Source: DUEN01 sp024277095
GTDB taxonomy: Bacteria; Chloroflexota; Anaerolineae; DUEN01
Length of the DNA: 14,236 nucleotides
Assembly: GCA_024277095.1 (NCBI GenBank)
Contig: JAJRVX010000143.1
Location: 1 to 14,236, forward strand
Direction of reading: 5' to 3'
Shown here: one piece after another, positions 1 to 7,212 of the stretch
Layout of the letters: every line of letters begins with the position of its first letter
Position numbering within the stretch: the first letter of the stretch is position 1
Notes under the pieces: generated by a model
Seen by the model: the letters and a program-made list of their open reading frames with translations, nothing else
The model's database searches: none
What the model was told of the DNA's origin: nothing
Made by a program: the position numbers and the translations under genes

Positions 1-857
1 AGGATCGCCGGCGCCGCCTGATCCGCCTGCAGGCGGGAGGGGAATGGCACAGCCATCGCGGCCGGATCCGGCACGATGACATCATCGGGCAGCCGCTGGG
101 ATGCACGATCCGTACCCATACGGGCTACCCCTATCTCGTGCTCGAACCATCCACGCACGACCTGATCCTGCAGCTGAAGCGCACCACGCAGATCGTTTAC
201 CCCAAAGATGCGGCTTATATCGTCCTGCGCCTGAACCTCTTCTCCGGGCGGCGGGTGGTGGAGGCTGGCACGGGCAGCGGAGGACTGACGCTGGCGATGG
301 CGCGAGCGGTCATGCCGGAGGGGCATGTGTACTCCTACGAGGCCCGGCCGGAGATGCAGGCGCTGGCGGAGCGTAACCTGGGGCGGGTCGGCCTGCTGCC
401 TTACGTCACGTTTCGGACCCGGGACATCGCGGAGGGGTTCGACGAGCGGGATGTGGATGCCTGCTTCCTGGATCTGCGCACGCCCTGGGACTATCTGGCG
501 CAGGCGTACGAGACGCTCTCCCAGGGCGGGTTCTTCGGCAGCCTGGTGCCCACGGCCAATCAGGTCATCGAGCTGCTGGCGGCCTTGGAATCCCACGGCG
601 GCTTCGCCGAGATCGAGGTCGAGGAGCTGTCCTTGCGGCCGTACAAGCCCGTCCCGGATCGGTTCCGGCCCGCTGATCGCATGGTGGCCCACACCGCCTA
701 TCTGATCTTCGCCCGCAAGGTGAGATTGGGCGATGAATCCGTCACGTGGCGACCCGCCGTGCGCCGTCCCTACCTCTCGAAGCTGGCGAGACAGCAGGAG
801 GCCGAGGAGACGCCGGAGGAACAGGAGCCCCCCGTGGATGATGAGGCGTCGTCGTGA
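1..857 (+). CDS. trmI: tRNA (adenine(58)-N1)-methyltransferase TrmI, 5' end cut by window
   Basis: The product methylates N1 of adenine 58 in the tRNA T-loop using S-adenosylmethionine, and acts in the cytoplasm, usually as a homotetramer. The reading frame is open from base 3 with no start, and the TrmI N-terminal domain is visible before any internal start: WHSHRGRIRHDD, then IIGQPLGC. The GTG at 138 is therefore internal, and roughly 10-15 residues lie outside the window. Seen in order, counting from base 3: the KRTTQIVYPKDAAYI segment, SAM-binding motif I (EAGTGSG, residues 87-93), and the catalytic-region motif FLDLRTPW. A C-terminal Glu-rich tail (about 20 residues) goes beyond the usual core. 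The stop overlaps the next start by 4 bp (GTGA), so the two genes are probably translationally coupled. The family assignment is strong. The function of the acidic tail is unknown. Confidence 0.93.
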   Translation, partial: DRRRRLIRLQAGGEWHSHRGRIRHDDIIGQPLGCTIRTHTGYPYLVLEPSTHDLILQLKRTTQIVYPKDAAYIVLRLNLFSGRRVVEAGTGSGGLTLAMARAVMPEGHVYSYEARPEMQALAERNLGRVGLLPYVTFRTRDIAEGFDERDVDACFLDLRTPWDYLAQAYETLSQGGFFGSLVPTANQVIELLAALESHGGFAEIEVEELSLRPYKPVPDRFRPADRMVAHTAYLIFARKVRLGDESVTWRPAVRRPYLSKLARQQEAEETPEEQEPPVDDEASS

Positions 858-1903
858 CCTGCTGGTATGAGTTCTCCGGGAATATCCACATGCATACCGT
901 CGCCAGCGATGGCACGGGCACCTTCTCCGATCTGGTGCAGGCGGCCCAACGGGCGGGCCTGGACTTCCTCGTGATCACCGATCACAATAAATTGCTCCTG
1001 GCCGAGGAGGGATGGCGGGGCTCCGTCCTCGTGCTGGTGGGGGAGGAAGTGCACGACCCCCAGCGCAACCCCGAGGGGACGCACCTGTTGTGTCTGGGCG
1101 TGCGCGAGGATGTGACCCGGTTCGGGCGGGACCCCCAGGCGTTGATCGATGCGGTCGAGAGCCAGGGCGGCTTGAGCTTTCTGGCCCATCCTTACGAGCG
1201 GAGCTCTCGTCTCCTCCGGGACATGTACCCCTGGAGGAATTGGGAGGTGAACGGCTACACGGGGATCGAGCTGTGGAACTACATGTCGGAGTTCCGGGCC
1301 TATGCGTGGAACCGCCTGTTGGGGTTGCTGATCGTGAAGCGGCCGCAGTGGTTTACCACCGGCCCGTGGCCGGAGACATTGGCGAAGTGGGATGTCCTGA
1401 CGCAAAAGCGGCCGGTGGTGGCGTTGGGAGGATCCGACTCACATGCGACGTACCATCGGTTTGGCCCGTGGACGTTGACCGTGCTCCCGTATGAGACGTG
1501 TTTCCGGGCCGTGAACACGCACATCCTGGCCCGGGAGCCGTTTTCCGGGGATCTGGAGCACGATCGGGCGTTGGTCCTGGACGCGCTTCGGCAGGGACAT
1601 TGTTGGGTCGGTTATGACATGCCGGCCCTCACGACGGGGTTCCGCTTCCGGGCCTCCCAGGGGGATCGCGTGGCCATCATGGGGGACGCGTTGCCGGCCG
1701 GGCCACGCACGTGGTTCGAGGTGTGGCTGCCACGGACGGGGCGTATCCGTCTGCTGCGTGATGGGGAGGTGATCGCGCAGGCACATGGCGATCAGATGCG
1801 CTTCGTCAGCTCCCGGCCTGGCGTGTATCGGGTGGAGGTGTACCGTCGGGCCTGGGGACGATGGCGTGCCTGGATCTTCAGCAATCCCATCTATGTGCGA
1901 TAG
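854..1903 (+). CDS. PHP-domain metallohydrolase, CehA/McbA-like
   Basis: This is a predicted metal-dependent phosphoesterase or hydrolase with a PHP (polymerase and histidinol phosphatase) fold, 349 aa, starting at GTG. The metal-binding set is complete: H12-x-H14, D19, ITDHN (D43, H44), GEEVH (E64/E65, H67), LAHPY (H112) and GGSDSH (D195, H197). After about residue 225 comes a beta-rich region ending in SNPIYVR, which resembles the small Ig-like C-terminal domain of CehA/McbA-type hydrolases. I see no signal peptide. The GTG start overlaps the trmI stop by 4 bp, so it probably shares the upstream gene's transcript. The substrate cannot be read from sequence: members act on phosphoesters, nucleotides or carbamates. 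The fold call is firm and the function open. Confidence 0.85.
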   Translation: MTCWYEFSGNIHMHTVASDGTGTFSDLVQAAQRAGLDFLVITDHNKLLLAEEGWRGSVLVLVGEEVHDPQRNPEGTHLLCLGVREDVTRFGRDPQALIDAVESQGGLSFLAHPYERSSRLLRDMYPWRNWEVNGYTGIELWNYMSEFRAYAWNRLLGLLIVKRPQWFTTGPWPETLAKWDVLTQKRPVVALGGSDSHATYHRFGPWTLTVLPYETCFRAVNTHILAREPFSGDLEHDRALVLDALRQGHCWVGYDMPALTTGFRFRASQGDRVAIMGDALPAGPRTWFEVWLPRTGRIRLLRDGEVIAQAHGDQMRFVSSRPGVYRVEVYRRAWGRWRAWIFSNPIYVR

Positions 1904-2016
1904 CGCGCCGCCCCGTTCCGTAGGCCGAGCCGATCTGCGATATTCCACTCTCTACCGGGGGACGGCATTCACGTGGGGGCGGCGCTACGTCGTCGACCCC
2001 GCATCTCAACATCGGC

Positions 2017-2021
2017 GGAGG
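2017..2021 (+). promoter_or_regulatory. Ribosome binding site deciding the serC start
   Basis: GGAGG lies 12 nt before ATG 2034. It abuts the in-frame ATG at 2022 directly, which makes 2022 unusable, and the upstream in-frame extension back to 1785 is unlike any SerC. The 2034 start also gives a protein that begins as family members do (FNFNPGPAVLP). Confidence 0.6.
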
Positions 2022-2033
2022 ATGAGATCAGCC

Positions 2034-3125
2034 ATGTACGGCCGAGTTTTCAATTTCAATCCGGGGCCTGCCGTGCTGCCGGTTTCCGTGTTGGAGCGGG
2101 CCCGTGATGAGTTGCTGAATTACGCCGGTCTGGGCATGTCGGTCATGGAGATGAGCCACCGGTCCAAGGCGTTTGAGGACATCCTCGATCGGACCGAGGC
2201 CGGGCTGCGCCGTGTGCTAGGCATTCCTGAGGAATACGCGGTGCTGTTCCTGCAGGGTGGGGCCAGCCTGCAGTTCGCCATGGTGCCCATGAACCTGGCT
2301 TTGGAGGGGAAGCCGGTCGATGTGATCGACACGGGCAATTGGACCCAAAAGGCCATCGCCGAGCTGGAGAAGCTGACGTCCTATCGCATCGCTGCCTCCA
2401 CGGCCGGTGAGGACTATCGGCGGTTGCCCCGGCCGGAAGAGATCGAGCTGCATGCGGACGCCTCTTACGTCTACATGGCGTCCAACAACACGATCCGGGG
2501 CACTCAGTGGGCGTGGTTCCCGGATACAGGCGCCGTCCCGTTGGTGGCCGATATGTCCTCCGATATCCTGTCTCGCCGGATCGACGTCTCTCGCTTCGGG
2601 CTGATCTTCGCCGGCGCGCAGAAGAACATGGGCCCGGCCGGCGTCACCGTGGTGATCCTGCGGCGCGATCTGGCGGAGCGGGCGGACAAGAACCTGCCGA
2701 CGATGTTGCAGTATCGGACGCATGTGCAGCGGCGTTCCCTCTATAACACCCCGCCGACCTTTGGCATCTACATGATCGGCCTGGTGGTGGACTGGATCGA
2801 GCGGGAGGGGGGATTGGAGGCCGTCGAGCGGCGCAACGAGGAGAAGGCCCGGGCCCTATACGATGCCCTCGACGCCAGCGACTTCTACGACGTCCCGGTG
2901 GCGGAGGGGGATCGCTCTCGCATGAACGTGGTGTTTCGCATCCGGGGCGGGGATGAGGAGCTGGAGAAGCGGTTTGTGAGCGAGGCCGAGGAGATCGGGC
3001 TCGTCGGGCTGAAGGGGCATCGATCCGTGGGCGGGTTGCGAGCGTCCCTCTACAACGCGCAATCCATCGAGGCCGTGCGGGCGTTGGTGGCGCTACTGCG
3101 GGATTTAGAGAAACGGTACGGGTAG
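2034..3125 (+). CDS. serC: Phosphoserine aminotransferase SerC
   Basis: This PLP-dependent class V aminotransferase converts 3-phosphohydroxypyruvate and glutamate to O-phosphoserine and 2-oxoglutarate in serine synthesis. It may also act on the matching intermediate of pyridoxal phosphate synthesis. At 363 aa it has the normal length. The N-terminal FNFNPGPAVLP and the following GMSVMEMSHRSK are hallmark SerC segments. FLQGGASLQF contributes to phosphate binding. The PLP Schiff-base lysine is K197 in AGAQKNMGPAG, close to K198 of the E. coli enzyme. The C-terminal VGGLRASLYNA carries the substrate-carboxylate-binding Arg region. No serA or serB is adjacent. The 130-bp gap upstream has no convincing promoter or terminator, so co-transcription with the PHP gene is possible. 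Confidence 0.95.
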   Translation: MYGRVFNFNPGPAVLPVSVLERARDELLNYAGLGMSVMEMSHRSKAFEDILDRTEAGLRRVLGIPEEYAVLFLQGGASLQFAMVPMNLALEGKPVDVIDTGNWTQKAIAELEKLTSYRIAASTAGEDYRRLPRPEEIELHADASYVYMASNNTIRGTQWAWFPDTGAVPLVADMSSDILSRRIDVSRFGLIFAGAQKNMGPAGVTVVILRRDLAERADKNLPTMLQYRTHVQRRSLYNTPPTFGIYMIGLVVDWIEREGGLEAVERRNEEKARALYDALDASDFYDVPVAEGDRSRMNVVFRIRGGDEELEKRFVSEAEEIGLVGLKGHRSVGGLRASLYNAQSIEAVRALVALLRDLEKRYG

Positions 3126-3162
3126 GGAGGCCGTGGAAGGGCACGACCGCCTCGGTGGTGGC

Positions 3163-3191
3163 TTGTGCTTTCCAAATCCCGGCAGTATAAT
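3163..3191 (+). promoter_or_regulatory. Sigma-70-type promoter for aspS
   Basis: A -35 box TTGTGC (3163-3168) and a perfect -10 box TATAAT (3186-3191) are separated by 17 nt, the optimal spacing. Transcription would start near 3198, giving a leader of about 100 nt. No T-box-like stem or specifier is evident in that leader. Confidence 0.75.
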
Positions 3192-3286
3192 CCCTCTGAT
3201 TCCCTTCGAATGTGTACCCATTCTCTGCGCTCTTGCCGCGCCGGGCTGATCGGATTGTGAGAGGAGGCGGCCGGAGCGCTTGTTTT

Positions 3287-3290
3287 GGAG
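3287..3290 (+). promoter_or_regulatory. Ribosome binding site deciding the aspS start
   Basis: GGAG sits 7 nt before ATG 3298 and 4 nt before the adjacent ATG 3295. That favours 3298 over the in-frame TTG at 3280, although a GAGGAGG at 3261-3267 could in principle serve the TTG with long spacing. Confidence 0.5.
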
Positions 3291-3297
3291 ATGGATG

Positions 3298-5085
3298 ATG
3301 CTGAAGACCCACAAGTGTGGCGAGCTGCGTACCCATCATATCGGTCAGCAGGTGACCCTAGCGGGTTGGGTGCATCGCCGCCGTGATCACGGCGGCCTGA
3401 TCTTCCTGGATCTGCGCGACCGCTGGGGGATCGTCCAGGTCGTGTGTGATGCGGCGCTGTCGACGGAGGCGCATCGGACGGCGGATACCGTGCGCAATGA
3501 GTACGTCATTCAGGTGGTCGGACAGGTGCGCGCCCGGCCGGAGGGGTTGATCAATCCGGCGCTGCCCACCGGCGAGATCGAGGTTGCCGCCTCGGCGGTG
3601 ACCATCCTGAATCCATCCCGCACGCCTCCGTTCTATATTAACGAAGATCAGCCCGTGGACGAGGCGCTGCGTCTGCGCTACCGATATCTGGATCTGCGGC
3701 GGCCGCGCATGCAGCGCAACCTGGAGCTGCGAGATAAGGTGGTCACATATATCCGGGATTATCTGCACGCTCGGGATTTTCTGGAGGTGGAGACCCCGAT
3801 CCTGATCAAGAGCACGCCGGAGGGTGCACGGGACTACATCGTGCCCAGCCGTGTCCATCCCGGCTGCTTCTACGCGCTGCCGCAGTCGCCGCAGCAGCTC
3901 AAGCAGCTCCTGATGGTGGCGGGCATCGAGCGGTACTTCCAGATCGCCCGCTGTTTCCGGGACGAGGACCTGCGCGCCGATCGCCAGCCGGAGTTCACCC
4001 AGTTGGACCTGGAGATGTCGTTCGTGGATCGGGATGATATACTCGACCTGATCGAGGGACTGTTCATCGGCATGGTGGAGGCGCTGGAGCCGGAGACGGG
4101 GAAGCGCTTGAAGTATAAGCCGTTCCCCCGGCTGACCTACGAGGAGGCGATGGCCCGCTATGGCACGGATAAGCCGGATTTGCGTTTCGGCATGGAGATC
4201 GTGGATCTGACCGATCTGCTATCCGGCAGCCAGTTCCGGGTCTTCTCCTCGACGGCGGCCGGCGGGGGACGGATCCGGGGTATCCGGGCGCCCGGCTGTG
4301 GGAGCTATTCCCGGCGGGAGCTGGACGAGCTGACCGCCTTCGCCCAGCAGCGTGGCGCCAAGGGGCTCGTCTGGTTGATCCGCACGGACGAGGGGCTGCG
4401 CTCTCCCATCGCCAAGTTCCTGACGCCGGAGGAGACAGCCGGGGTTATCGAGCGGCTGGAGCTGGAGCCGGGCGATCTCGGGCTGGTGGTCGCCGATCAG
4501 CCGGACGTTGTGGCTCAGGCGCTGGGGCATCTCCGGTTGGAGATGGGGCGCCGGCTGGACCTGATGGATCCGGACGAGCTGGCGTTCGTGTGGGTCGTGG
4601 ATTTCCCGCTGTATGAGTGGGATGAGGATGAGAGGCGCTGGACCGCCATGCATCATCCGTTCACGGCCGCTTTGGATGAGGACTGGAAGTATCTGCAGCC
4701 GGGGCCGGATTACGACCCAGGCAAGGCCAAGGCGAAGGCCTACGACATCGTGTGCAACGGTTGGGAGGTGGGCGGCGGCAGCATCCGAATCCACCGCCGT
4801 GACCAACAGGCGCTGATGTTCGACGTGCTGGGGATCACGCCGGAGGAGGCCCAGGCGCAGTTCGGCCACATGCTGGAGGCGTTCGAGTACGGCGCGCCCC
4901 CTCATGGTGGGATCGCCCCCGGCATCGATCGGCTGGTGGCTATCCTGGCGGGCGAGCACAATATCCGGGAGGTCATCGCCTTCCCCAAGACGGCCCAGGC
5001 CACGGACCTGATGACCGGGGCGCCCTCGCCGGTGTCCCAGCGCCAGCTGGATGAGCTACATATCTGCCTGAAGCTGGACGAGTAA
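3298..5085 (+). CDS. aspS: Aspartyl-tRNA synthetase, bacterial type, probably non-discriminating
   Basis: This enzyme charges tRNA with aspartate in the cytoplasm. At 595 aa it is the full bacterial length. An N-terminal anticodon-binding OB fold (GWVHRRRDHGG, residues 23-33) precedes the class II catalytic core: motif 1 around FLEVETPIL, motif 2 FRDEDLRADRQPEFTQ, and motif 3 GIAPGIDRLVAILAG. The bacteria-specific GAD insertion lies between motifs 2 and 3. In the anticodon domain, H31 and G83 match residues that in Pseudomonas aeruginosa AspRS (H31, G82) relax recognition so that tRNA-Asn is also charged. By analogy this enzyme would make Asp-tRNA-Asn for GatCAB. The start was chosen from the GGAG site. 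The gene has its own promoter and a strong terminator, so it is probably a single-gene transcript. Confidence 0.96.
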   Translation: MLKTHKCGELRTHHIGQQVTLAGWVHRRRDHGGLIFLDLRDRWGIVQVVCDAALSTEAHRTADTVRNEYVIQVVGQVRARPEGLINPALPTGEIEVAASAVTILNPSRTPPFYINEDQPVDEALRLRYRYLDLRRPRMQRNLELRDKVVTYIRDYLHARDFLEVETPILIKSTPEGARDYIVPSRVHPGCFYALPQSPQQLKQLLMVAGIERYFQIARCFRDEDLRADRQPEFTQLDLEMSFVDRDDILDLIEGLFIGMVEALEPETGKRLKYKPFPRLTYEEAMARYGTDKPDLRFGMEIVDLTDLLSGSQFRVFSSTAAGGGRIRGIRAPGCGSYSRRELDELTAFAQQRGAKGLVWLIRTDEGLRSPIAKFLTPEETAGVIERLELEPGDLGLVVADQPDVVAQALGHLRLEMGRRLDLMDPDELAFVWVVDFPLYEWDEDERRWTAMHHPFTAALDEDWKYLQPGPDYDPGKAKAKAYDIVCNGWEVGGGSIRIHRRDQQALMFDVLGITPEEAQAQFGHMLEAFEYGAPPHGGIAPGIDRLVAILAGEHNIREVIAFPKTAQATDLMTGAPSPVSQRQLDELHICLKLDE

Positions 5086-5095
5086 GGTCATCCCT

Positions 5096-5130
5096 GGCGG
5101 CGGGGCATATCCAGACGCCCCGCCGCCTTA
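5096..5130 (+). terminator. Hairpin terminator after aspS
   Basis: A perfect 11-bp GC stem (GGCGGCGGGGC, 5096-5106, with GCCCCGCCGCC, 5117-5127) has a 10-nt loop and is followed by TTATCTT. It starts 10 bases after the aspS stop and lies just before the end of the convergent PhnP-like gene, so it may stop transcription from both sides. The T-tract is short and interrupted. Confidence 0.8.
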
Positions 5131-5139
5131 TCTTCCCCG

Positions 5140-5892
5140 CTATACATCTATCTCCATCCCGTCGTAAGCCACCAGGATATTGTGTCTGCTCAGCTCCGCG
5201 ACCAGCTCCTCATGTTTCCGGTTGTGGTGGCTGATGTGTGTGATGACCGCCTGGCGGGTCGGATAGGACCGCAGGAGATCCTCCAGGCCCAGAACGCTGA
5301 TGTGGTGCTCCGTCTGCTCGAAGTCGGGGGTGTGGAAGATGGCCACATCGGCCTGGGCGAGCAGTCGCAGGTGGAACTCGCTGAGCAGGTCGTTGCTGTC
5401 GCTGTAGTAGACGATCCGTTTGCCGTCCTCCTCGAAGAGGAACCCGTAGCAGGGCACGTGGTGCATGACTTTGAACGGGACCACCTGCAGGGACCCGAAG
5501 ACGATGGGGGCGTGGGACTCGAACTCGGAGAGCAAGATCATCGTCGATAGCCGGGGGGTGAGCCGGATTTGGGGCAGCACGTCATATCCGGCGAACGCAT
5601 GGAGCACCCGGTTGCACCAGTACTCGAACTCCATCAGCCCGCCGACGTGGTCGTAGTGCTCGTGGGAGAGGAGGATGGCGGAGATATCCGAGAAGTCCCC
5701 GTGATCCAGCATGTTGCTGATCTCCGGCGGCGTGTCCACCAGCAGCTTGTGCTCGGCCCCGCTCACGAGCAGAGATGAACGCCGCCGCCTGTTTTTGTCC
5801 CCCGGCTCGCGCGCTGCCTCGCATCGAGGGCAATCGCATCCGAAGCTGGGGATCCCCTCCGCTGCACCTGTGCCCAGGAAGGTCACCTTCAT
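5140..5892 (-). CDS. PhnP-like metallo-beta-lactamase-fold cyclic phosphodiesterase
   Basis: The product is a 250-aa cytoplasmic metal-dependent phosphodiesterase of the PhnP type. Characterised PhnP opens 5-phosphoribosyl 1,2-cyclic phosphate in phosphonate breakdown. The metal ligands match E. coli PhnP in order and spacing: HEHYDH (H77, H79, D81, H82), MHH (H144 or H145), SDS (D165) and H219. The PhnP-specific structural zinc site also appears present: CDCPRC (C19, C21, C24) plus H222, like C21/C23/C26/H225 in E. coli. GGAGGT lies 6 nt before the ATG. The gene is alone on the minus strand, convergent with aspS, with no other phn genes in view. It may thus clear some other cyclic phosphate. 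The upstream promoter is not clear: a weak TTGCAT-N17-CACACT is the best I see, and a mobile element sits about 98 bp upstream. Confidence 0.85.
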   Translation of the reverse strand: MKVTFLGTGAAEGIPSFGCDCPRCEAAREPGDKNRRRRSSLLVSGAEHKLLVDTPPEISNMLDHGDFSDISAILLSHEHYDHVGGLMEFEYWCNRVLHAFAGYDVLPQIRLTPRLSTMILLSEFESHAPIVFGSLQVVPFKVMHHVPCYGFLFEEDGKRIVYYSDSNDLLSEFHLRLLAQADVAIFHTPDFEQTEHHISVLGLEDLLRSYPTRQAVITHISHHNRKHEELVAELSRHNILVAYDGMEIDV

Positions 5893-5978
5893 CGTCGCAC
5901 CTCCACGCGATCGTCGGGAATGGCAGGACCGGTGTGGTGTTCAGTGTGCCTCATCCGGCAGGTTTATGCAAGCCTCCG

Positions 5979-6287
5979 GCTCCCCGCCTTAGGGCCTTTT
6001 CAAAGTCCAACGTCCATATTGGCATACATGGCGCCTGCAGGGACGAGGTAAGGTGTCGTGTCTGTATACGCGTCTTCTCGGTTTCCCCCAGCACACGACG
6101 TGGCCAGACGTACCCCACCCACCGTTGAGCCCCCTTCTCCCGGGCTCGGGAGAAGGGGGTTTGGGGGGATGAGGGCCGTTTTCCCTCGGTCGCCGATCAG
6201 GGGAATGTCTTGCGTCGGGCGACACGCGGGGTGTTTCTACCATCTCGATTTCCATCACTAACTTTGAAAAAGCCCTGCTCCCCGCCT
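5979..6287. mobile_element. MITE-like non-autonomous element with 11-bp target duplication
   Basis: Terminal inverted repeats AGGGCCTTTTCAAAGT (5991-6006) and ACTTTGAAAAAGCCCT (6261-6276) match over 15 of 16 bases. They are flanked by a perfect 11-bp direct repeat, GCTCCCCGCCT, at 5979-5989 and 6277-6287. The element body is thus about 5990-6276 (287 bp), and the empty site can be rebuilt by removing it with one copy of the repeat. No transposase is encoded, so movement would need an enzyme in trans. Target duplications of about 9-12 bp occur in IS4-type elements, but I cannot assign the family from the ends. Confidence 0.8.
6130..6159. repeat. Perfect 13-bp-stem palindrome inside the MITE-like element
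   Basis: The arm CCCCCTTCTCCCG (6130-6142) pairs with CGGGAGAAGGGGG (6147-6159) around a 4-nt loop GGCT. TTTGGGGGGATGAGGG follows. The stem could look like a terminator, but it lies in a divergent region with no gene reading into it on either strand. Similar C/T-rich arm palindromes are widespread between genes in Chloroflexota, so I read it as a repeat unit carried within the element. Confidence 0.75.
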
Positions 6288-6393
6288 GATGTCGATTGTC
6301 TGAAAGAGAAGAGACCTCCTTGTTGCAGACGAGGGCTCCGCACCGCCAGGTTCCGACGGGTGGGTGCCTTCTTCGTTGTTAATCATCGCTGCT

Positions 6394-6422
6394 GTGTCAC
6401 TTTGCCTGAAATCTGCTATAAT
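6394..6422 (+). promoter_or_regulatory. Promoter for the kinase-pair operon
   Basis: A perfect -10 TATAAT (6417-6422) has an extended TGC immediately upstream (6414-6416). A -35-like GTGTCA (6394-6399, 4 of 6 matches) lies 17 nt away. Transcription would start near 6429. The promoter lies about 107 bp beyond the target duplication of the mobile element, so it is probably native. Confidence 0.7.
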
Positions 6423-6525
6423 GGCGGTAGCCTGATTTGTAGCGTTGACGGGACCTGGCCGTGCAGGATGGCTTCCCCCGGTTCGGAGATCTCAGCAGGT
6501 GGATATTTTTCGCAAGGAGCACGTT

Positions 6526-7212
6526 ATGGTTGTGACGGGAGATGCTAGGCCGCCCGGCCGGCTGATCGCCGTGGAGGGCCTGGACGGCAGCGGGAAGTCA
6601 ACGCAGATCTATCTGTTGCGGCGTTGGCTGGAGCTGCAAGGATTGAAGGTGTTCTTCACCGAGTGGAACTCCTCGCAGATGGTGCGTCGTGCAACGCGGC
6701 GTGGCAAGAAGAAGCAGTTGCTGACCCCCATCACGTTTTCCCTCATCCACAGCACTGACTTCGCCGATCGATACGAGCGCCAGATTCTGCCGCTGCTGAA
6801 GGCGGGGTTCATCGTGCTGGCCGATCGGTACATTTACACCGCCATGGCTCGGGATGTGGCGCGAGGATGTTCCCCGACCTGGGTGCAGAACCTGTACAGC
6901 TTCGCCTTGCAGCCGGATATCACCTTCTTCTTCCATGTGCCGCTGGATGTGGCCGTGCACCGCATCCTGAGCAGTCGCACGAAGCTGAAATATCACGAGG
7001 CGGGTATGGACCTGGGGCTTTCCCCGGATCCGGTGGAGAGCTTTAAGCTCTTCCAGGACCGGGTGCAGGCACAGTACCTGAGCATGGTGGAGAAGTTCGA
7101 CTTCACGGTGATCGATGCGGCCCGGCCCATCGAGGAACAGCAGGAGGAAGTGCGGCAGGTGGTGGAGGAGAAGATCGATTTGGCCCGCTTCCGGTGGAGG
7201 ACGCGCCGATGA
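6526..7212 (+). CDS. Thymidylate-kinase-like P-loop protein, copy 1 (intact Walker A)
   Basis: This is a 228-aa nucleoside-monophosphate-kinase-fold protein of the thymidylate kinase family. AAGGAG 6 nt upstream fixes ATG 6526, against an in-frame upstream extension to 6445. Walker A is intact: GLDGSGKST, with K24. The DRY motif is at residues 100-102. The following segment reads DRYIYTAMARD. Where canonical enzymes such as E. coli Tmk have S-T-Q-A-Y-Q, this has T-A-M-A-R-D, so the Gln that contacts thymine is replaced by Asp. A shared EAGMDLGLS segment lies near residue 160, around where the lid is expected. The stop overlaps the start of copy 2 (ATGA). ATP-dependent phosphorylation of a nucleotide is likely. 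That the substrate is dTMP is uncertain, so I give no gene symbol. Confidence 0.8.
   Translation: MVVTGDARPPGRLIAVEGLDGSGKSTQIYLLRRWLELQGLKVFFTEWNSSQMVRRATRRGKKKQLLTPITFSLIHSTDFADRYERQILPLLKAGFIVLADRYIYTAMARDVARGCSPTWVQNLYSFALQPDITFFFHVPLDVAVHRILSSRTKLKYHEAGMDLGLSPDPVESFKLFQDRVQAQYLSMVEKFDFTVIDAARPIEEQQEEVRQVVEEKIDLARFRWRTRR

Larger units (their letters stand above)
5893..6525. other. Divergent intergenic region (633 bp) with no supported gene
   Basis: This stretch separates the minus-strand PhnP-like gene from the plus-strand kinase pair. It holds the PhnP-gene leader (5893-5978), a MITE-like insertion with its target duplication (5979-6287), about 100 bp in which I see nothing (6288-6393), the promoter at 6394-6422, and a leader of about 97 nt to the first kinase. 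The short open frames within it look like chance reading of the palindrome. Confidence 0.75.

Noticed and set aside
138..857. GTG 138 as the start of trmI
   Set aside because: The same frame is open back to base 3 and encodes recognisable TrmI N-terminal sequence (HSHRGRIRHDD), so the gene begins before the window.
1785..2033. Extended N-terminus for SerC
   Set aside because: It would overlap the PHP gene by over 100 bp and shows no similarity to SerC. The conserved start and an SD site fit ATG 2034.
1904..2033. Promoter for serC (TTCCGT-N17-GATATT near 1916-1944)
   Set aside because: Only 2 of 6 and 4 of 6 consensus matches, which is no better than chance in this sequence.
3198..3297. T-box or other riboswitch in the aspS leader
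   Set aside because: The leader is about 100 nt, with no T-box sequence, antiterminator or terminator hairpin visible.
6130..6165. Palindrome as a rho-independent terminator
   Set aside because: It sits between divergent genes, so no transcript from either should reach it. It is also inside an element bounded by inverted repeats and a target duplication.
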